Origin: Stutzerimonas frequens | GTDB lineage: Bacteria > Pseudomonadota > Gammaproteobacteria > Pseudomonadales > Pseudomonadaceae | Assembly (NCBI RefSeq): GCF_024448335.1 | Contig: NZ_JAMOHM010000006.1 | Location: 62,001-126,000, forward strand | Direction of reading: 5' to 3' | DNA: 64,000 nt | Shown here: positions 7,379-15,658 of the stretch, in pieces | How the letters are laid out: each line of letters starts with the position of its first letter | Position numbering within the stretch: position 1 is the stretch's first letter | Made by a program: the position numbers and the translations under genes | The notes under the pieces: generated by a model | Databases searched by the model: none | The model's input: only the letters and a program-made list of their open reading frames with translations | Told to the model about the DNA's origin: nothing

Positions 7379-9706
7379 GTGGCTGTGGTCATCAGCGGAT
7401 TGTTCTGCATCGTCATCGGCTTGGCGCTGGCTGCCGGCGGCGCGAAAGTCATCAGTCTCGGAGGCACCTGGTATTTCGCGGTCGTGGCTGGCGGTTTTCT
7501 GCTGACGGGCGTCCTTCTGCTGATGCGCAGACGCGCGGCGTTGTGGGTCTACGCACTGCTTATGCTCGGGGCGCTCGGCTGGGCCCTGTACGAGGTAGGC
7601 CCCGACTGGTGGCAGCTGGCTCCTCGCGGCAGCATCATCGCGCCGCTCGGGTTGTGGTTGCTCATGCCTTGGGTCGTGCAGCGACTGGGCTGGCAGCATT
7701 TCGGCTGGGGTGCGTGGGGTGGTGCTGCACTGCCGTTGCTGCTGGCGGTGCTGCTGTGGGGCGGTACGGCGGTCTATGCCATCGGCCACGACAGCCATGA
7801 CATCAAGGGCATGCTGCCGCCACCGTTGGCAGAAGCGCCCGCTACCGACAGCGTGCCGGCCGGCGACTGGCATGCCTATGGGCGCACGCAGCACGGCCAG
7901 CGCTACTCGCCGCTGGCGCAGATCACGCCAGCCAATGTCGAGCGTCTGGAGCCGGTGTGGCATTACCATACCGGTGACCTGCGCGGCCCCGAAGATCCGA
8001 ACGAGACCACCTACGAAGTCACGCCGCTGAAGATCGATGACAGCCTGTACCTGTGCACGCCGCACAACTTCGTCATCGCACTGGATGCCGAGACCGGACA
8101 GGAACGCTGGCGCTTCGATCCCAAGGTGCCGCATTCGGTCAACCGCCAGCATCTGACCTGTCGCGGGCTGTCCTACCACGCCGCGCCGGCCGGCAACGAG
8201 GCGCAGAGCTGTCGCCAGCGGCTGTTCATGCCCACCGCCGACGCGCGGCTGATCGCCCTGGATGCCAAGACCGGTGAGATCTGTCCCGGTTTTGGCGATA
8301 ACGGCGAGGTGGATCTGTGGGCCAACATGCCCCACGTCAAGGAGGGCTTCTACTACTCGACCTCGCCGCCAGTGGTGGCGCGCGACCTGGTCATCATCGG
8401 CGGGGCGGTGAATGACAATGTTCGCGCCAATGAGCCTTCCGGAGTGATCCGTGCCTATGACGTCTACACCGGCGAGCTGAAGTGGAACTGGGACCCCGGT
8501 AATCCTGACGAGACCGCGCCCATTGCAGCAGGTGAAACCTACAGCGCCAGCAGCCCGAACAGCTGGAGCATTTCCAGTGCAGACGAGGCGCTGGGTTTGA
8601 TCTACGTGCCGCTGGGCAATCAGGTGCCCGATCAATGGGGTGGTCGACGTAGCGAGAACAGCGAACGCTTTTCTTCTTCGATCGTTGCGCTGGATCTGGA
8701 CAGCGGGGAGCTGCGCTGGGTGTTCCAGACCGTGCGACATGATCTTTGGGACATGGACGTGCCGGCGCAGCCGAGCCTGGTCGATATCCAGACCGAAGAG
8801 GGCCCGGTCCCGGCGCTGGTGGCGCCGACCAAGCAGGGCGACATCTATGTGCTGGACCGTCGCACCGGCGAGCCGATCCTGCCGGTACGCGAGGTGCCGG
8901 CGCCGCAGGGCGCGGCCGAGGGCGACTGGGTCGCCAAGACGCAGCCAGCCTCGGCGTTGTCCTACGAGCCGCCGAAGCTGCAGGGCAAGGACCTGTGGGG
9001 CGCGACGCTGATTGATCAGATGATGTGCCATATCCAGTTCCACTCCCTGCGCTACGAAGGGCGCTACACACCACCCTCCACTCAGGGCACGCTGGTGCAT
9101 CCGGGCAATTTCGGCGTGTTCAACTGGGGCGGCGTAGCGGTGGACCCGGTGCGGCAGATGGTGTTCAGCACGCCGGCCTATCTGGCCTTCACCGCGAAGC
9201 TGATTCCCCGGGAGGATGCCGAGACGACCTACGTGTCCGAGCAGGAGCCGTTCCTCAACGAGAACTTTGGCTCGCCGTTTGCGGTTGAGCTGAAGGCTTT
9301 CGTCTCGCCCATCGGCCTGCCATGCACCGCGCCGCCTTGGGGCTACGTGGCCGGCGCCGATCTGCGTACCGGCAAGACGCATTGGCTGCGCAAGAACGGC
9401 ACGGTGCGCGACCGTTCGCCCATCCCGCTGCCCTTCAAGATGGGCGTGCCGAGCCTTGGCGGACCGATGCTCACCGCCGGTGGCGTCGCCTTCCTTAGCG
9501 GGACGCTTGACTACTACCTGCGTGCCTACGATGTCAGCACCGGCCGCGAACTATGGAAAGCGCGTCTACCGGCCGGCGGTCAGGCCACGCCGATGACCTA
9601 CGAGAGCCGCTCGGGTCGGCAGATGGTGGTGGTGGTCGCCGGCGGGCATGGCTCGCTGGGCACCAAAGCCGGTGATTCAGTGATCGCCTATGCATTGCCA
9701 CGCTGA
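7379..9706 (+). CDS. gcd: Membrane-bound PQQ glucose dehydrogenase
   Basis: The 775-residue protein oxidises glucose to gluconolactone in the periplasm and passes electrons to ubiquinone. Five hydrophobic segments fill about residues 3-135, followed by the quinoprotein propeller (DWHAYGRTQHGQRYSPLAQI onward). Conserved blocks include QERWRFDP, YDVYTGELKWNWDPGNPDETAP and HDLWDMDVPAQPSLVDI (residues about 454-470), which contains the catalytic Asp of this family. Length is close to the usual 790-800. The start is read as GTG behind GAGGGAG. An ATG five bases earlier is out of frame. In pseudomonads it starts the periplasmic glucose route and causes mineral phosphate solubilisation. Confidence 0.92.
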   Translation: MAVVISGLFCIVIGLALAAGGAKVISLGGTWYFAVVAGGFLLTGVLLLMRRRAALWVYALLMLGALGWALYEVGPDWWQLAPRGSIIAPLGLWLLMPWVVQRLGWQHFGWGAWGGAALPLLLAVLLWGGTAVYAIGHDSHDIKGMLPPPLAEAPATDSVPAGDWHAYGRTQHGQRYSPLAQITPANVERLEPVWHYHTGDLRGPEDPNETTYEVTPLKIDDSLYLCTPHNFVIALDAETGQERWRFDPKVPHSVNRQHLTCRGLSYHAAPAGNEAQSCRQRLFMPTADARLIALDAKTGEICPGFGDNGEVDLWANMPHVKEGFYYSTSPPVVARDLVIIGGAVNDNVRANEPSGVIRAYDVYTGELKWNWDPGNPDETAPIAAGETYSASSPNSWSISSADEALGLIYVPLGNQVPDQWGGRRSENSERFSSSIVALDLDSGELRWVFQTVRHDLWDMDVPAQPSLVDIQTEEGPVPALVAPTKQGDIYVLDRRTGEPILPVREVPAPQGAAEGDWVAKTQPASALSYEPPKLQGKDLWGATLIDQMMCHIQFHSLRYEGRYTPPSTQGTLVHPGNFGVFNWGGVAVDPVRQMVFSTPAYLAFTAKLIPREDAETTYVSEQEPFLNENFGSPFAVELKAFVSPIGLPCTAPPWGYVAGADLRTGKTHWLRKNGTVRDRSPIPLPFKMGVPSLGGPMLTAGGVAFLSGTLDYYLRAYDVSTGRELWKARLPAGGQATPMTYESRSGRQMVVVVAGGHGSLGTKAGDSVIAYALPR

Positions 9707-9747
9707 CAGGCGCTAGAATCGCCGCCTTTATATTCGGGACCGCCCAC

Positions 9748-10584
9748 ATGGCCGCCATCGGACGCTACAACAGCCTGCAGATCGTCAAGCACACCGGTTT
9801 CGGCCTCTATCTCGACGGCGGCCCGGACGGCGAAATCCTGCTGCCCAACCGCTACATCCCCAAGGACACGCCGACCGAGGTGGATGATTGGCTGAACGTC
9901 TTCATCTACCTCGACAGCGAGGACAAGCTGATCGCCACCACCGAAAAGCCCAAGGTGCAGGTCGGTGAATTCGCCAGTCTGAAGGTGGCGGAGATCAACC
10001 GCGTTGGCCTGTTCCTCGACTGGGGCCTGCCCAAGGACCTGCTCTTGCCGCATTCGGAGGAGAAACGGCCACTGCAGGTTGGTGATTACTGCGTGGTCTA
10101 CGTCTACGTCGACAAGCGCACCCGGCGCATTACCGCCACGGCACGCCTGGATCGCTACCTGGACAAGACCGCGGCGAATTACAAGGTAGGAGAGGCGGTG
10201 GACCTGCTGATCGTCGAGGCGACCGATCTTGGTTTCAAGGCGATCATCAACGGCCAGCACTGGGGCCTGATTCACAAGAACGAGGTATTCAAGTTTCTCC
10301 GTGGCGGCATGCGCGAGCGTGGCTATATCAAGGAGCTGCGGCCCGACGGCAAGATCAGCCTGAGCCTGCAGCCGGTGGGGAGTGAGGCGACCGATGCGCT
10401 GCAGGCGCTGATCCTGCAGAAACTGGAAGAAAACCAGGGCTCGCTGGATGTCAGTGATAAGAGTCCGGCCGAGGAAATTGCCCGCCGCTTCGGCGTCAGC
10501 AAGGGCAACTTCAAGAAGGCCATCGGTGGTCTTTACAAGCAGGGCCGCATCGTCATCCACCCCGATCGCATCGAACGCGCCTGA
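9748..10584 (+). CDS. cvfB: CvfB/YitL-type S1 RNA-binding protein
   Basis: The 278-residue protein shows tandem S1-type OB folds: GRYNSLQIVKHTGFGLYLDGG at residues 4-24, a second unit around GEFASLKVAEINRVGLFLDWG, and a third around VGEAVDLLIVEATDLGFKAII. It ends in a winged-helix domain (SPAEEIARRFGVSKGNFKKA). This order is that of CvfB (YitL), an RNA-binding regulator of virulence and other genes in Staphylococcus. In pseudomonads its role is little known. It sits 41 bp behind gcd but is probably a separate unit, and it faces the DUF488 gene across a hairpin. Confidence 0.85.
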   Translation: MAAIGRYNSLQIVKHTGFGLYLDGGPDGEILLPNRYIPKDTPTEVDDWLNVFIYLDSEDKLIATTEKPKVQVGEFASLKVAEINRVGLFLDWGLPKDLLLPHSEEKRPLQVGDYCVVYVYVDKRTRRITATARLDRYLDKTAANYKVGEAVDLLIVEATDLGFKAIINGQHWGLIHKNEVFKFLRGGMRERGYIKELRPDGKISLSLQPVGSEATDALQALILQKLEENQGSLDVSDKSPAEEIARRFGVSKGNFKKAIGGLYKQGRIVIHPDRIERA

Positions 10585-10599
10585 GCCAACCCCCTCGCC

Positions 10600-10620
10600 G
10601 GGTGGTCGCAATGACCACCC
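10600..10620. terminator. Hairpin between convergent genes
   Basis: GGGTGGTC and GACCACCC form an 8-bp perfect stem with a 5-nt loop between the converging cvfB and DUF488 genes. There is no U-tract on either side, so terminator function is inferred from position. Confidence 0.4.
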
Positions 10621-10628
10621 AGCGGCTG

Positions 10629-11210
10629 CTACAGATCCAGATTGATCTGCCCGCTGCCGACTTCCTTTCTCAACGACTCGCCTTTGCCCTCCGCATAGCT
10701 CAGCTGCCCGTCGACCAGGCGGGCAGGGGCGGTGAACGGGTGGGCGGCCGGCGGCTTCTCGTCCTGGATATGCAGGACTTCGATACCGCGCATTTTCAGC
10801 ACGTCCGAGACCAGCGAACGATGGCAGCGCCACCAGAGCACCTCGGCGCACATCATCGCTGTGCGTCGTTGCGCAGCCATTTCCAGTAGGCGCTGCAGGC
10901 CGCGGTCGAATTCATCGCTGCGCAGATGGTCGGCATAGCCGCGAAACGAGCTGTTGCGCCAGGCCAGGTTTGGCGAATCCTTCAGCGGCCGCCGTCTGCC
11001 GCCCAGTTCCTCGATCCATTGATAGTGCAGCCCGTGCGCTTGCAGACCTTCGCGCAGGGCTGCCTCGCCGAACTGCGGCAAGCGCCTTGAGCCGGGAAAG
11101 CGGCGGACGTCGGCGATGGCCTCGATCTGATGGTGGCGCAGCAGCTCGACCAGCTGCTCCAGCGAGCGCGTCGAGTGGCCGATGGTCCACACCGTGGCTG
11201 GCTGAACCAT
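10629..11210 (-). CDS. DUF488 family protein
   Basis: The 193-residue protein opens with TVWTIGHSTRSLEQLVELL and IADVRRFPGSRRLPQF, the signature of DUF488 (COG3189/COG5483-like) proteins. Later come YQWIEELGGRR, GYADHL and CAEVLWWRCHRSLVSD, where Cys and His residues are conserved in the family. The biochemical role is unknown. It follows the DUF2945 gene with a 3-bp gap, and its ribosome-binding site (CTGAGGC) overlaps that gene's end, so the two are co-transcribed. Confidence 0.8.
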   Translation of the reverse strand: MVQPATVWTIGHSTRSLEQLVELLRHHQIEAIADVRRFPGSRRLPQFGEAALREGLQAHGLHYQWIEELGGRRRPLKDSPNLAWRNSSFRGYADHLRSDEFDRGLQRLLEMAAQRRTAMMCAEVLWWRCHRSLVSDVLKMRGIEVLHIQDEKPPAAHPFTAPARLVDGQLSYAEGKGESLRKEVGSGQINLDL

Positions 11211-11213
11211 GCC

Positions 11214-11426
11214 TCAGCTCAGCTTCCTGAGCGCCGACTCTTTATGCATTGCGACATGGTCGGTCTTGTCGCTCTTGATCTCGTATTGCGGCGCGTCCGG
11301 GCTGGCGCGCCGTGTGCGGCCCATGAATTCGGTGTCGGCCGTGTGCACTCGGGTGATGTGACCGCTGACCCGTCCTGCTTCCGAATTCCAGCTGACGTGA
11401 TCGCCCACTTTGTACTTCTGGCTCAT
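11214..11426 (-). CDS. DUF2945 (hypervirulence-associated TUDOR-like) protein, 70 aa
   Basis: The short product, MSQKYKVGDHVSWNSEAGRV then SGHITRVHTADTEF and APQYEIKSDKTDHVAMHKESAL, matches the DUF2945 family of small TUDOR/SH3-like domains. The start is fixed by GGAGG a few bases upstream; the frame stays open about 70 codons further but that part does not look coding. It is the first gene of a pair with DUF488. The partnership is common enough in proteobacteria to suggest linked function, but no mechanism is known to me. Confidence 0.75.
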   Translation of the reverse strand: MSQKYKVGDHVSWNSEAGRVSGHITRVHTADTEFMGRTRRASPDAPQYEIKSDKTDHVAMHKESALRKLS

Positions 11427-11960
11427 GGTGCCTCCGTTTCGTCGTTCGGTAAGGCTTCCGACAACCATCAGCCGACGAAGATCGGTTGTATCCGGCACTT
11501 GGTTTTTTATCCGACACGAAGGGCTGTTTTGCTTCTCCGCTATATACCGTTCGTCGGCAAGCTTGATAGCGGTTAATCCCTCCAGCGGCCACCAAAGTTC
11601 AAAAAGCCGACGCTCATTTTGGCGCCAGGTAACCAACTAGGGCGGTTAAACGTAATATCAATTCGACAGCTATCGCCATATGGATAATGGCAACTTAATG
11701 TTATTTGCGTGATGTGGCGATTTTCTGGCGATCTATTACTGACAAAAAAATTTCCATTAATTTTTCGAACCTATTATAAAGCCGCCACGCAAGACGATTT
11801 GCCGGTTTGTTCAGGGGGTGGACGGCGGGAAATTTCTTGTTGAACGGTTCGTTTGTTGTGACACCGCGGCACTCCTCAAGAGCAACGCCCCACGACTTAT
11901 CGACCTCCCGTTTCTTTTTGAAGGCTCCGCCTTTGAAGCAGTAAGTTCCGGAGAGACTCA
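11427..11960. other. AT-rich noncoding region upstream of the GH5 gene
   Basis: These 534 bp are visibly richer in A and T than everything around them, especially 11640-11800, with runs such as GACAAAAAAATTTCC and CCTATTATAAAG. No convincing gene is present on either strand. It must contain the promoter of the DUF2945/DUF488 pair on the left and that of the GH5 gene on the right. A small inverted repeat (AAGGC-TCC-GCCTT, 11922-11934) sits about 25 bases before the GH5 start and could affect translation. Confidence 0.6.
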
Positions 11961-14045
11961 ATGTCCACCAACCTGTTTTTCGGTGCCCGCAAGGCACTCG
12001 TCGCTTCCATCGCCGCCGCTGTTCTTCTGGGTGGCACCGCCGTTGTAATCACGCCTTATGCCGCTGCAGCGACGGTTGCCGCCGTATCGGTTTCCGCCAA
12101 GATCAATGCGTTCACCAACACCGATTGGCTGAACGGTGTCTGGCGCACCGGCGCCGGCTTCTCGATTCCTGCCACCTCGGCTAACCGCTCCGCGTTCGTG
12201 GCCGGCGTTTCGGTACGACTGGCGGACGGTCAGGTTCGCAAGATCAGCCGCGCGCAGATCGTCGGCAGCAACATGAGCGTCTTCCTGGAAGGTGCAAAGC
12301 TGGACGGCAACAAGGTTGGTGCACCGCAGGTGGTCACCATCGGTAGTACGGCCGTAACGGCACCGGTAACTTCCACCACTCCGGTCACTTCACCGACTAC
12401 CGTCACCGCGCACTCGACCAGCATCAACGCATTCACCAATACTGATTGGCTCAATGGTGTATGGCGCAAGTCGCCGGGCTTCTCCATTCCGGCAAGTGCT
12501 GCCAACAAGGCTGCTTTCAAAGTTGGAGCGACAGCTAAGCTGGCAGATGGCCAGGTTCGCAAAGTTACCCAGGTACAAGTTGTCGGCGCCAATATGAGCG
12601 TCTATCTGGAAGGTGCGGCAGTTAACGGAAGTGTCGTTGGTGCACCGAACAAGTTGTCGCTGGCTACAACTTCCACTACCAGCCCGGCTCCGGCGCCCAC
12701 TGCTCCGACCACTTCGGTCATCGCCACCAGCAACCTGAACAACTACACCAATACTCATTGGCTCAACGGTATGTTCCGTACTGCTGCCGGCTTCTCCATC
12801 CAGGCAAGCAGCGCCAACGTCGCAGCATTCAAGACGGGCGCGTTGGTGAAGCTCGCTGACGGCCAGACTCGCAAGGTGCTGCGCACTCAAGTGGTGGGCA
12901 GCAACATGAGCGTTTTCCTCGACGGTGCGGTGATCAACGGCGCGACCCTGGGCTATCCGAAGACCATCTCGGTGGTCAGCACATCGACCAGCGCTCCTTC
13001 GTCTCCTGCTCTGACTACTCCGCCGGTAGAAGCCGCCCCGGCTCCGGCACCGGCGCCCACCGCGCCTGACACCACCAACGGCAAGCCGCTGCTGGTCGGC
13101 GTCAACCTGTCCGGCGCGGGCTTCGGTCCCTCGGTTGTTCCCGGCAAGCACGGCACCAACTACACCTATCCGGCCGAGTCGTACTACAAGAAGTACTCCG
13201 ATCTGGGCATGCCGCTGGTTCGCCTGCCGTTCCTCTGGGAGCGAATCCAGCCCAAGCTGAACTCGCCGCTGAACGCCGAGGAGTTCGCCCGTCTGAAGCA
13301 GTCGCTGGACTTCGCGCAGAAGCACAACGTCAAGGTGATTCTCGACCTGCACAACTACTACCGTTACTACGGCAAGCTGATCGGCTCCAACGAGGTGCCC
13401 ATCAGTTCCTTCGCCGCGGTGTGGAAGCAGATCGTGCAGCAGGTGGTCAATCATCCTGCCGTCGAGGGCTACGGTCTGATGAACGAGCCGCACTCCACCA
13501 ACGGGCTCTGGCCGCAAGCTGCCCTGGCCGCTGCTCAGGCAATCCGCACCGTCGACGCCAAGCGCTGGATCTACGTAGCGGGCGATCGCTGGTCGAGCGC
13601 CTTCCACTGGCCGCACTACAACACCCAGCTGGTCAGCAACCCGTGGATGCGTGATCCGAAGAACAACCTGGTGTACGAAGCACACATGTACGTGGACAAG
13701 GATTTCTCCGGCAACTACTTCGACAAGACCGAGCAGTTCGACCCGATGGTTGGTGTCAACCGCGTCAAGCCCTTCGTCGACTGGCTCAAGCAGCACAAAC
13801 TCCGCGGCTACATCGGTGAGCATGGCGTACCGGATTTCTCGCCCTCGGCCATCGTTGCAACCGATAACCTGCTGGCCTACCTGCGTCAGAACTGCATCCC
13901 GAGCACCTACTGGGCTGCCGGTCCCTGGTGGGGTGAGTACGCCATGTCCCTGGACGTGAGCAGTGGCAAGTACCGTCCGCAGCTGCCGGTTCTGCAGAAG
14001 CACGCCAAAGCCGCAAACAGCTGCACCAGCATCGGTCCGCTGTAA
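11961..14045 (+). CDS. Secreted GH5 glycoside hydrolase with three N-terminal repeats
   Basis: The 694-residue protein has a signal peptide (about residues 1-37, ending AAAA). Three copies of an about 80-residue domain follow, at about 48-127, 155-235 and 259-339. They share TNTxWLNG, GFSI, LADGQxRK and VxGxNMSVxL[ED]GA and are separated by Thr/Ser/Pro/Ala linkers. A longer Pro/Ala linker (350-372) leads to a family 5 (cellulase-like) TIM barrel at about 376-685. The acid/base Glu is E509 in LMNEPHS and the nucleophile is E620 in GYIGEHG. The enzyme is therefore predicted to cleave a beta-glucan or related exopolysaccharide outside the cell. The repeats may bind sugar or the cell surface; I cannot name their family. 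It is a single-gene unit closed by a strong terminator, with no polysaccharide synthase genes nearby. Confidence 0.85.
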   Translation: MSTNLFFGARKALVASIAAAVLLGGTAVVITPYAAAATVAAVSVSAKINAFTNTDWLNGVWRTGAGFSIPATSANRSAFVAGVSVRLADGQVRKISRAQIVGSNMSVFLEGAKLDGNKVGAPQVVTIGSTAVTAPVTSTTPVTSPTTVTAHSTSINAFTNTDWLNGVWRKSPGFSIPASAANKAAFKVGATAKLADGQVRKVTQVQVVGANMSVYLEGAAVNGSVVGAPNKLSLATTSTTSPAPAPTAPTTSVIATSNLNNYTNTHWLNGMFRTAAGFSIQASSANVAAFKTGALVKLADGQTRKVLRTQVVGSNMSVFLDGAVINGATLGYPKTISVVSTSTSAPSSPALTTPPVEAAPAPAPAPTAPDTTNGKPLLVGVNLSGAGFGPSVVPGKHGTNYTYPAESYYKKYSDLGMPLVRLPFLWERIQPKLNSPLNAEEFARLKQSLDFAQKHNVKVILDLHNYYRYYGKLIGSNEVPISSFAAVWKQIVQQVVNHPAVEGYGLMNEPHSTNGLWPQAALAAAQAIRTVDAKRWIYVAGDRWSSAFHWPHYNTQLVSNPWMRDPKNNLVYEAHMYVDKDFSGNYFDKTEQFDPMVGVNRVKPFVDWLKQHKLRGYIGEHGVPDFSPSAIVATDNLLAYLRQNCIPSTYWAAGPWWGEYAMSLDVSSGKYRPQLPVLQKHAKAANSCTSIGPL

Positions 14046-14063
14046 CACCGCGAACCAGCGATA

Positions 14064-14096
14064 CCAGAACGGGCCTTCGGGCCCGTTTCTGTTTTT
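14064..14096 (+). terminator. Rho-independent terminator of the GH5 gene
   Basis: AACGGGCC-TTCG-GGCCCGTT forms an 8-bp stem with a UUCG tetraloop, followed by TCTGTTTTT. It lies about 25 bases after the stop codon. Confidence 0.9.
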
Positions 14097-14492
14097 CTGG
14101 CGTCTAGAACCGCACTGCACTTCGTCGGCCCGCCGTTGCGATGGTCCCGGCTTATGAACTGACCACACGGTCATGACGTTCCGGTTCCTGCCGTTTCGCC
14201 TGTTCTCCCCGATCACGCCTGCAGCCCAGCAGCCATGCTGGCTGCGCCTGCGCATCAGGCGATAAGCCAGCATTTCAGCATTGAATCCATCGCTCCGCTG
14301 GCCGCGGGCCTCCGGGGCGATGCTGGCGCCAAAGTCTTGAACCATCCAGCCAGAGCGACGGAACTCGAAATAGGGGGGCCGGTCACCATTTATGTGCGCA
14401 CCGAAACATGCACGGCAGCGGCAACCCCGTCGTCGTGCTACGGACCGTGGTCATCCGGCCAAATCCCTCTGACCCTATAAAAGGTGGACAAC
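14097..14492. other. Intergenic region before the YqjD-like operon
   Basis: About 396 bp with no supported gene. It should contain the promoter of the downstream three-gene operon. I found no convincing sigma-factor consensus or operator in it. Confidence 0.5.
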
Positions 14493-15236
14493 ATGACGAC
14501 ACCCGACGAAGAGATCACAGGTTACGGCGGCCAAGCCGGGACCAGCTCGCCGCAGACAGGCAGTTCCTCCGGCCAGCCATCCATGCACAGCGACCGTTCG
14601 GCTCAGGCCGGAAGCGGCAGTGACGTGAAGGCCAAGGCACGCGAGGCCGGTGAGCAGATCAAGAACCAGGGCAAGGCGCAGCTTGATAGCTATCGCGGCA
14701 CCGCCGCCGACGAGCTCGAGAAGATCGCGCAGAGTGCCAAGGCGGCTGCCTCCGAGCTGGAAAGCCAGGATCGCGCCGGCCTGTCGCACTATGTCTCCGA
14801 CGTGGCTCAAGGCATGGTCGACTTTGCTGACAATCTGCGTGGCAAGAGCGTCGATGAGCTGGTCGGCGAGGTCAACCGGCTCGCCCGGAGCAATCCGGCC
14901 CTTTTCATCGCCGGCAGCGTTGCGCTGGGCTTTGGCCTGACACGCTTCGCCCGCGCCTCGAGCCATCGTTCGGAAAAAACCGCCGCTCGCGAACCCACCA
15001 CCGACTACGGCCATTCGGATGCGGCGCGACCGCATCCGTCGTCGCCGCTGGGCGTCCCGGCCGATGTGACGGCTGAAACCCTGCCCAGCCAGTCCGAGCT
15101 GGATTCGCGTATTTCCAGCGGAGCCCCGGGTGGCACGGTTGGCAGCGTCAGCAACGCAGACATGCCGACGACCCCAGGCAGTACCAACGGCCTTGGCAAC
15201 AACGGAAAAGGCACAACCGGAGGGCTAAATCGATGA
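14493..15236 (+). CDS. YqjD/ElaB-like membrane-anchored stress protein
   Basis: The 247-residue protein has a disordered Ser/Gly/Thr-rich N-terminus, an amphipathic helical part (KAKAREAGEQIKNQGKAQLD, then AADELEKIAQSAKAAASELE) and one hydrophobic segment (NPALFIAGSVALGFGLTRFA, about residues 135-155). A low-complexity tail rich in Gly, Pro and Thr follows. This plan resembles YqjD/ElaB proteins, which tether to the inner membrane, but it is much longer. The start is the ATG behind AAGGTGG; a GTG three codons earlier is within the ribosome-binding site. It begins an operon with the two next genes, each overlapping by 4 bp. Confidence 0.6.
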   Translation: MTTPDEEITGYGGQAGTSSPQTGSSSGQPSMHSDRSAQAGSGSDVKAKAREAGEQIKNQGKAQLDSYRGTAADELEKIAQSAKAAASELESQDRAGLSHYVSDVAQGMVDFADNLRGKSVDELVGEVNRLARSNPALFIAGSVALGFGLTRFARASSHRSEKTAAREPTTDYGHSDAARPHPSSPLGVPADVTAETLPSQSELDSRISSGAPGGTVGSVSNADMPTTPGSTNGLGNNGKGTTGGLNR

Positions 15237-15658
15237 ACGAACAACGCAACCTCAATACGTCCTACGAGACGAGCCATCCGGACCAGGACAGCTCGGTGGG
15301 CGGGCTGCTGCGCCAGCTAACCCGTGAAGTGCCATCCCTGTTCACCAAGGAACTGGCTCTGGCGAAGGCCGAACTGAGCGAGTCCATGCGAGCCACCAAG
15401 GCCGGCGCGGCGAGCGTGGCCACCGGCGGCGCGGTCCTGCTGGCGGGATTCATCATCCTGCTGATGTCGGCGGTCTACTTCCTCAGCACCCTGATGGAGC
15501 CCTGGTTGGCAGCCCTCATCGTAGGGGGCGTAGTGGTCGTCATCGGGCTGATCATGGTGTCGGCGGGCAAGAAGAAGTTCGAAGCTTCATCCTTCAAGCC
15601 CGACCGCACCATCCATTCGCTGCACAAGGATAAAGAAGTCGTCAGGGGGCACGCATGA
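15233..15658 (+). CDS. Phage holin family (YqjE/holin-X-like) membrane protein
   Basis: The 141-residue protein contains SSVGGLLRQLTREVPSLFTKELALAKAELSE, the typical start of YqjE/Actinobacterial holin-X-like proteins, then two membrane helices (VATGGAVLLAGFIILLMSAV and WLAALIVGGVVVVIGLIMVS). Its C-terminus is charged. Despite the family name it is not part of a prophage here. It overlaps both neighbours by the ATGA pattern, so translation of the three genes is coupled. The order YqjD-like, YqjE-like and a third helical membrane protein recalls the yqjCDE operon of enterobacteria, where the proteins respond to osmotic or stationary-phase stress. Confidence 0.7.
   Translation: MNEQRNLNTSYETSHPDQDSSVGGLLRQLTREVPSLFTKELALAKAELSESMRATKAGAASVATGGAVLLAGFIILLMSAVYFLSTLMEPWLAALIVGGVVVVIGLIMVSAGKKKFEASSFKPDRTIHSLHKDKEVVRGHA

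Noticed and set aside
7040..9382. Long minus-strand open frame of about 780 codons opposite gcd
   Set aside because: It is the antisense of a clearly conserved quinoprotein. The reading is rich in Arg, Gln and His and has no domain; long antisense frames are common at this GC content.
11701..11997. Possible 98-codon minus-strand gene in the AT-rich leader
   Set aside because: No ribosome-binding site, no recognisable domain, and it overlaps the GH5 start.
12390..14345. Minus-strand open frame of 651 codons opposite the GH5 gene
   Set aside because: Antisense of a protein with visible repeats and catalytic motifs; no ribosome-binding site or family signature.
14360..14390. Stress-sigma-like promoter before the YqjD-like operon (GGAACTC, 16 bases, TCACC)
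   Set aside because: The -10 element matches only two of five positions, so it is not distinguishable from chance.
15233..15658. Holin family name taken as a sign of a prophage
   Set aside because: No other phage genes are near; the gene belongs to a YqjD/YqjE-like operon.
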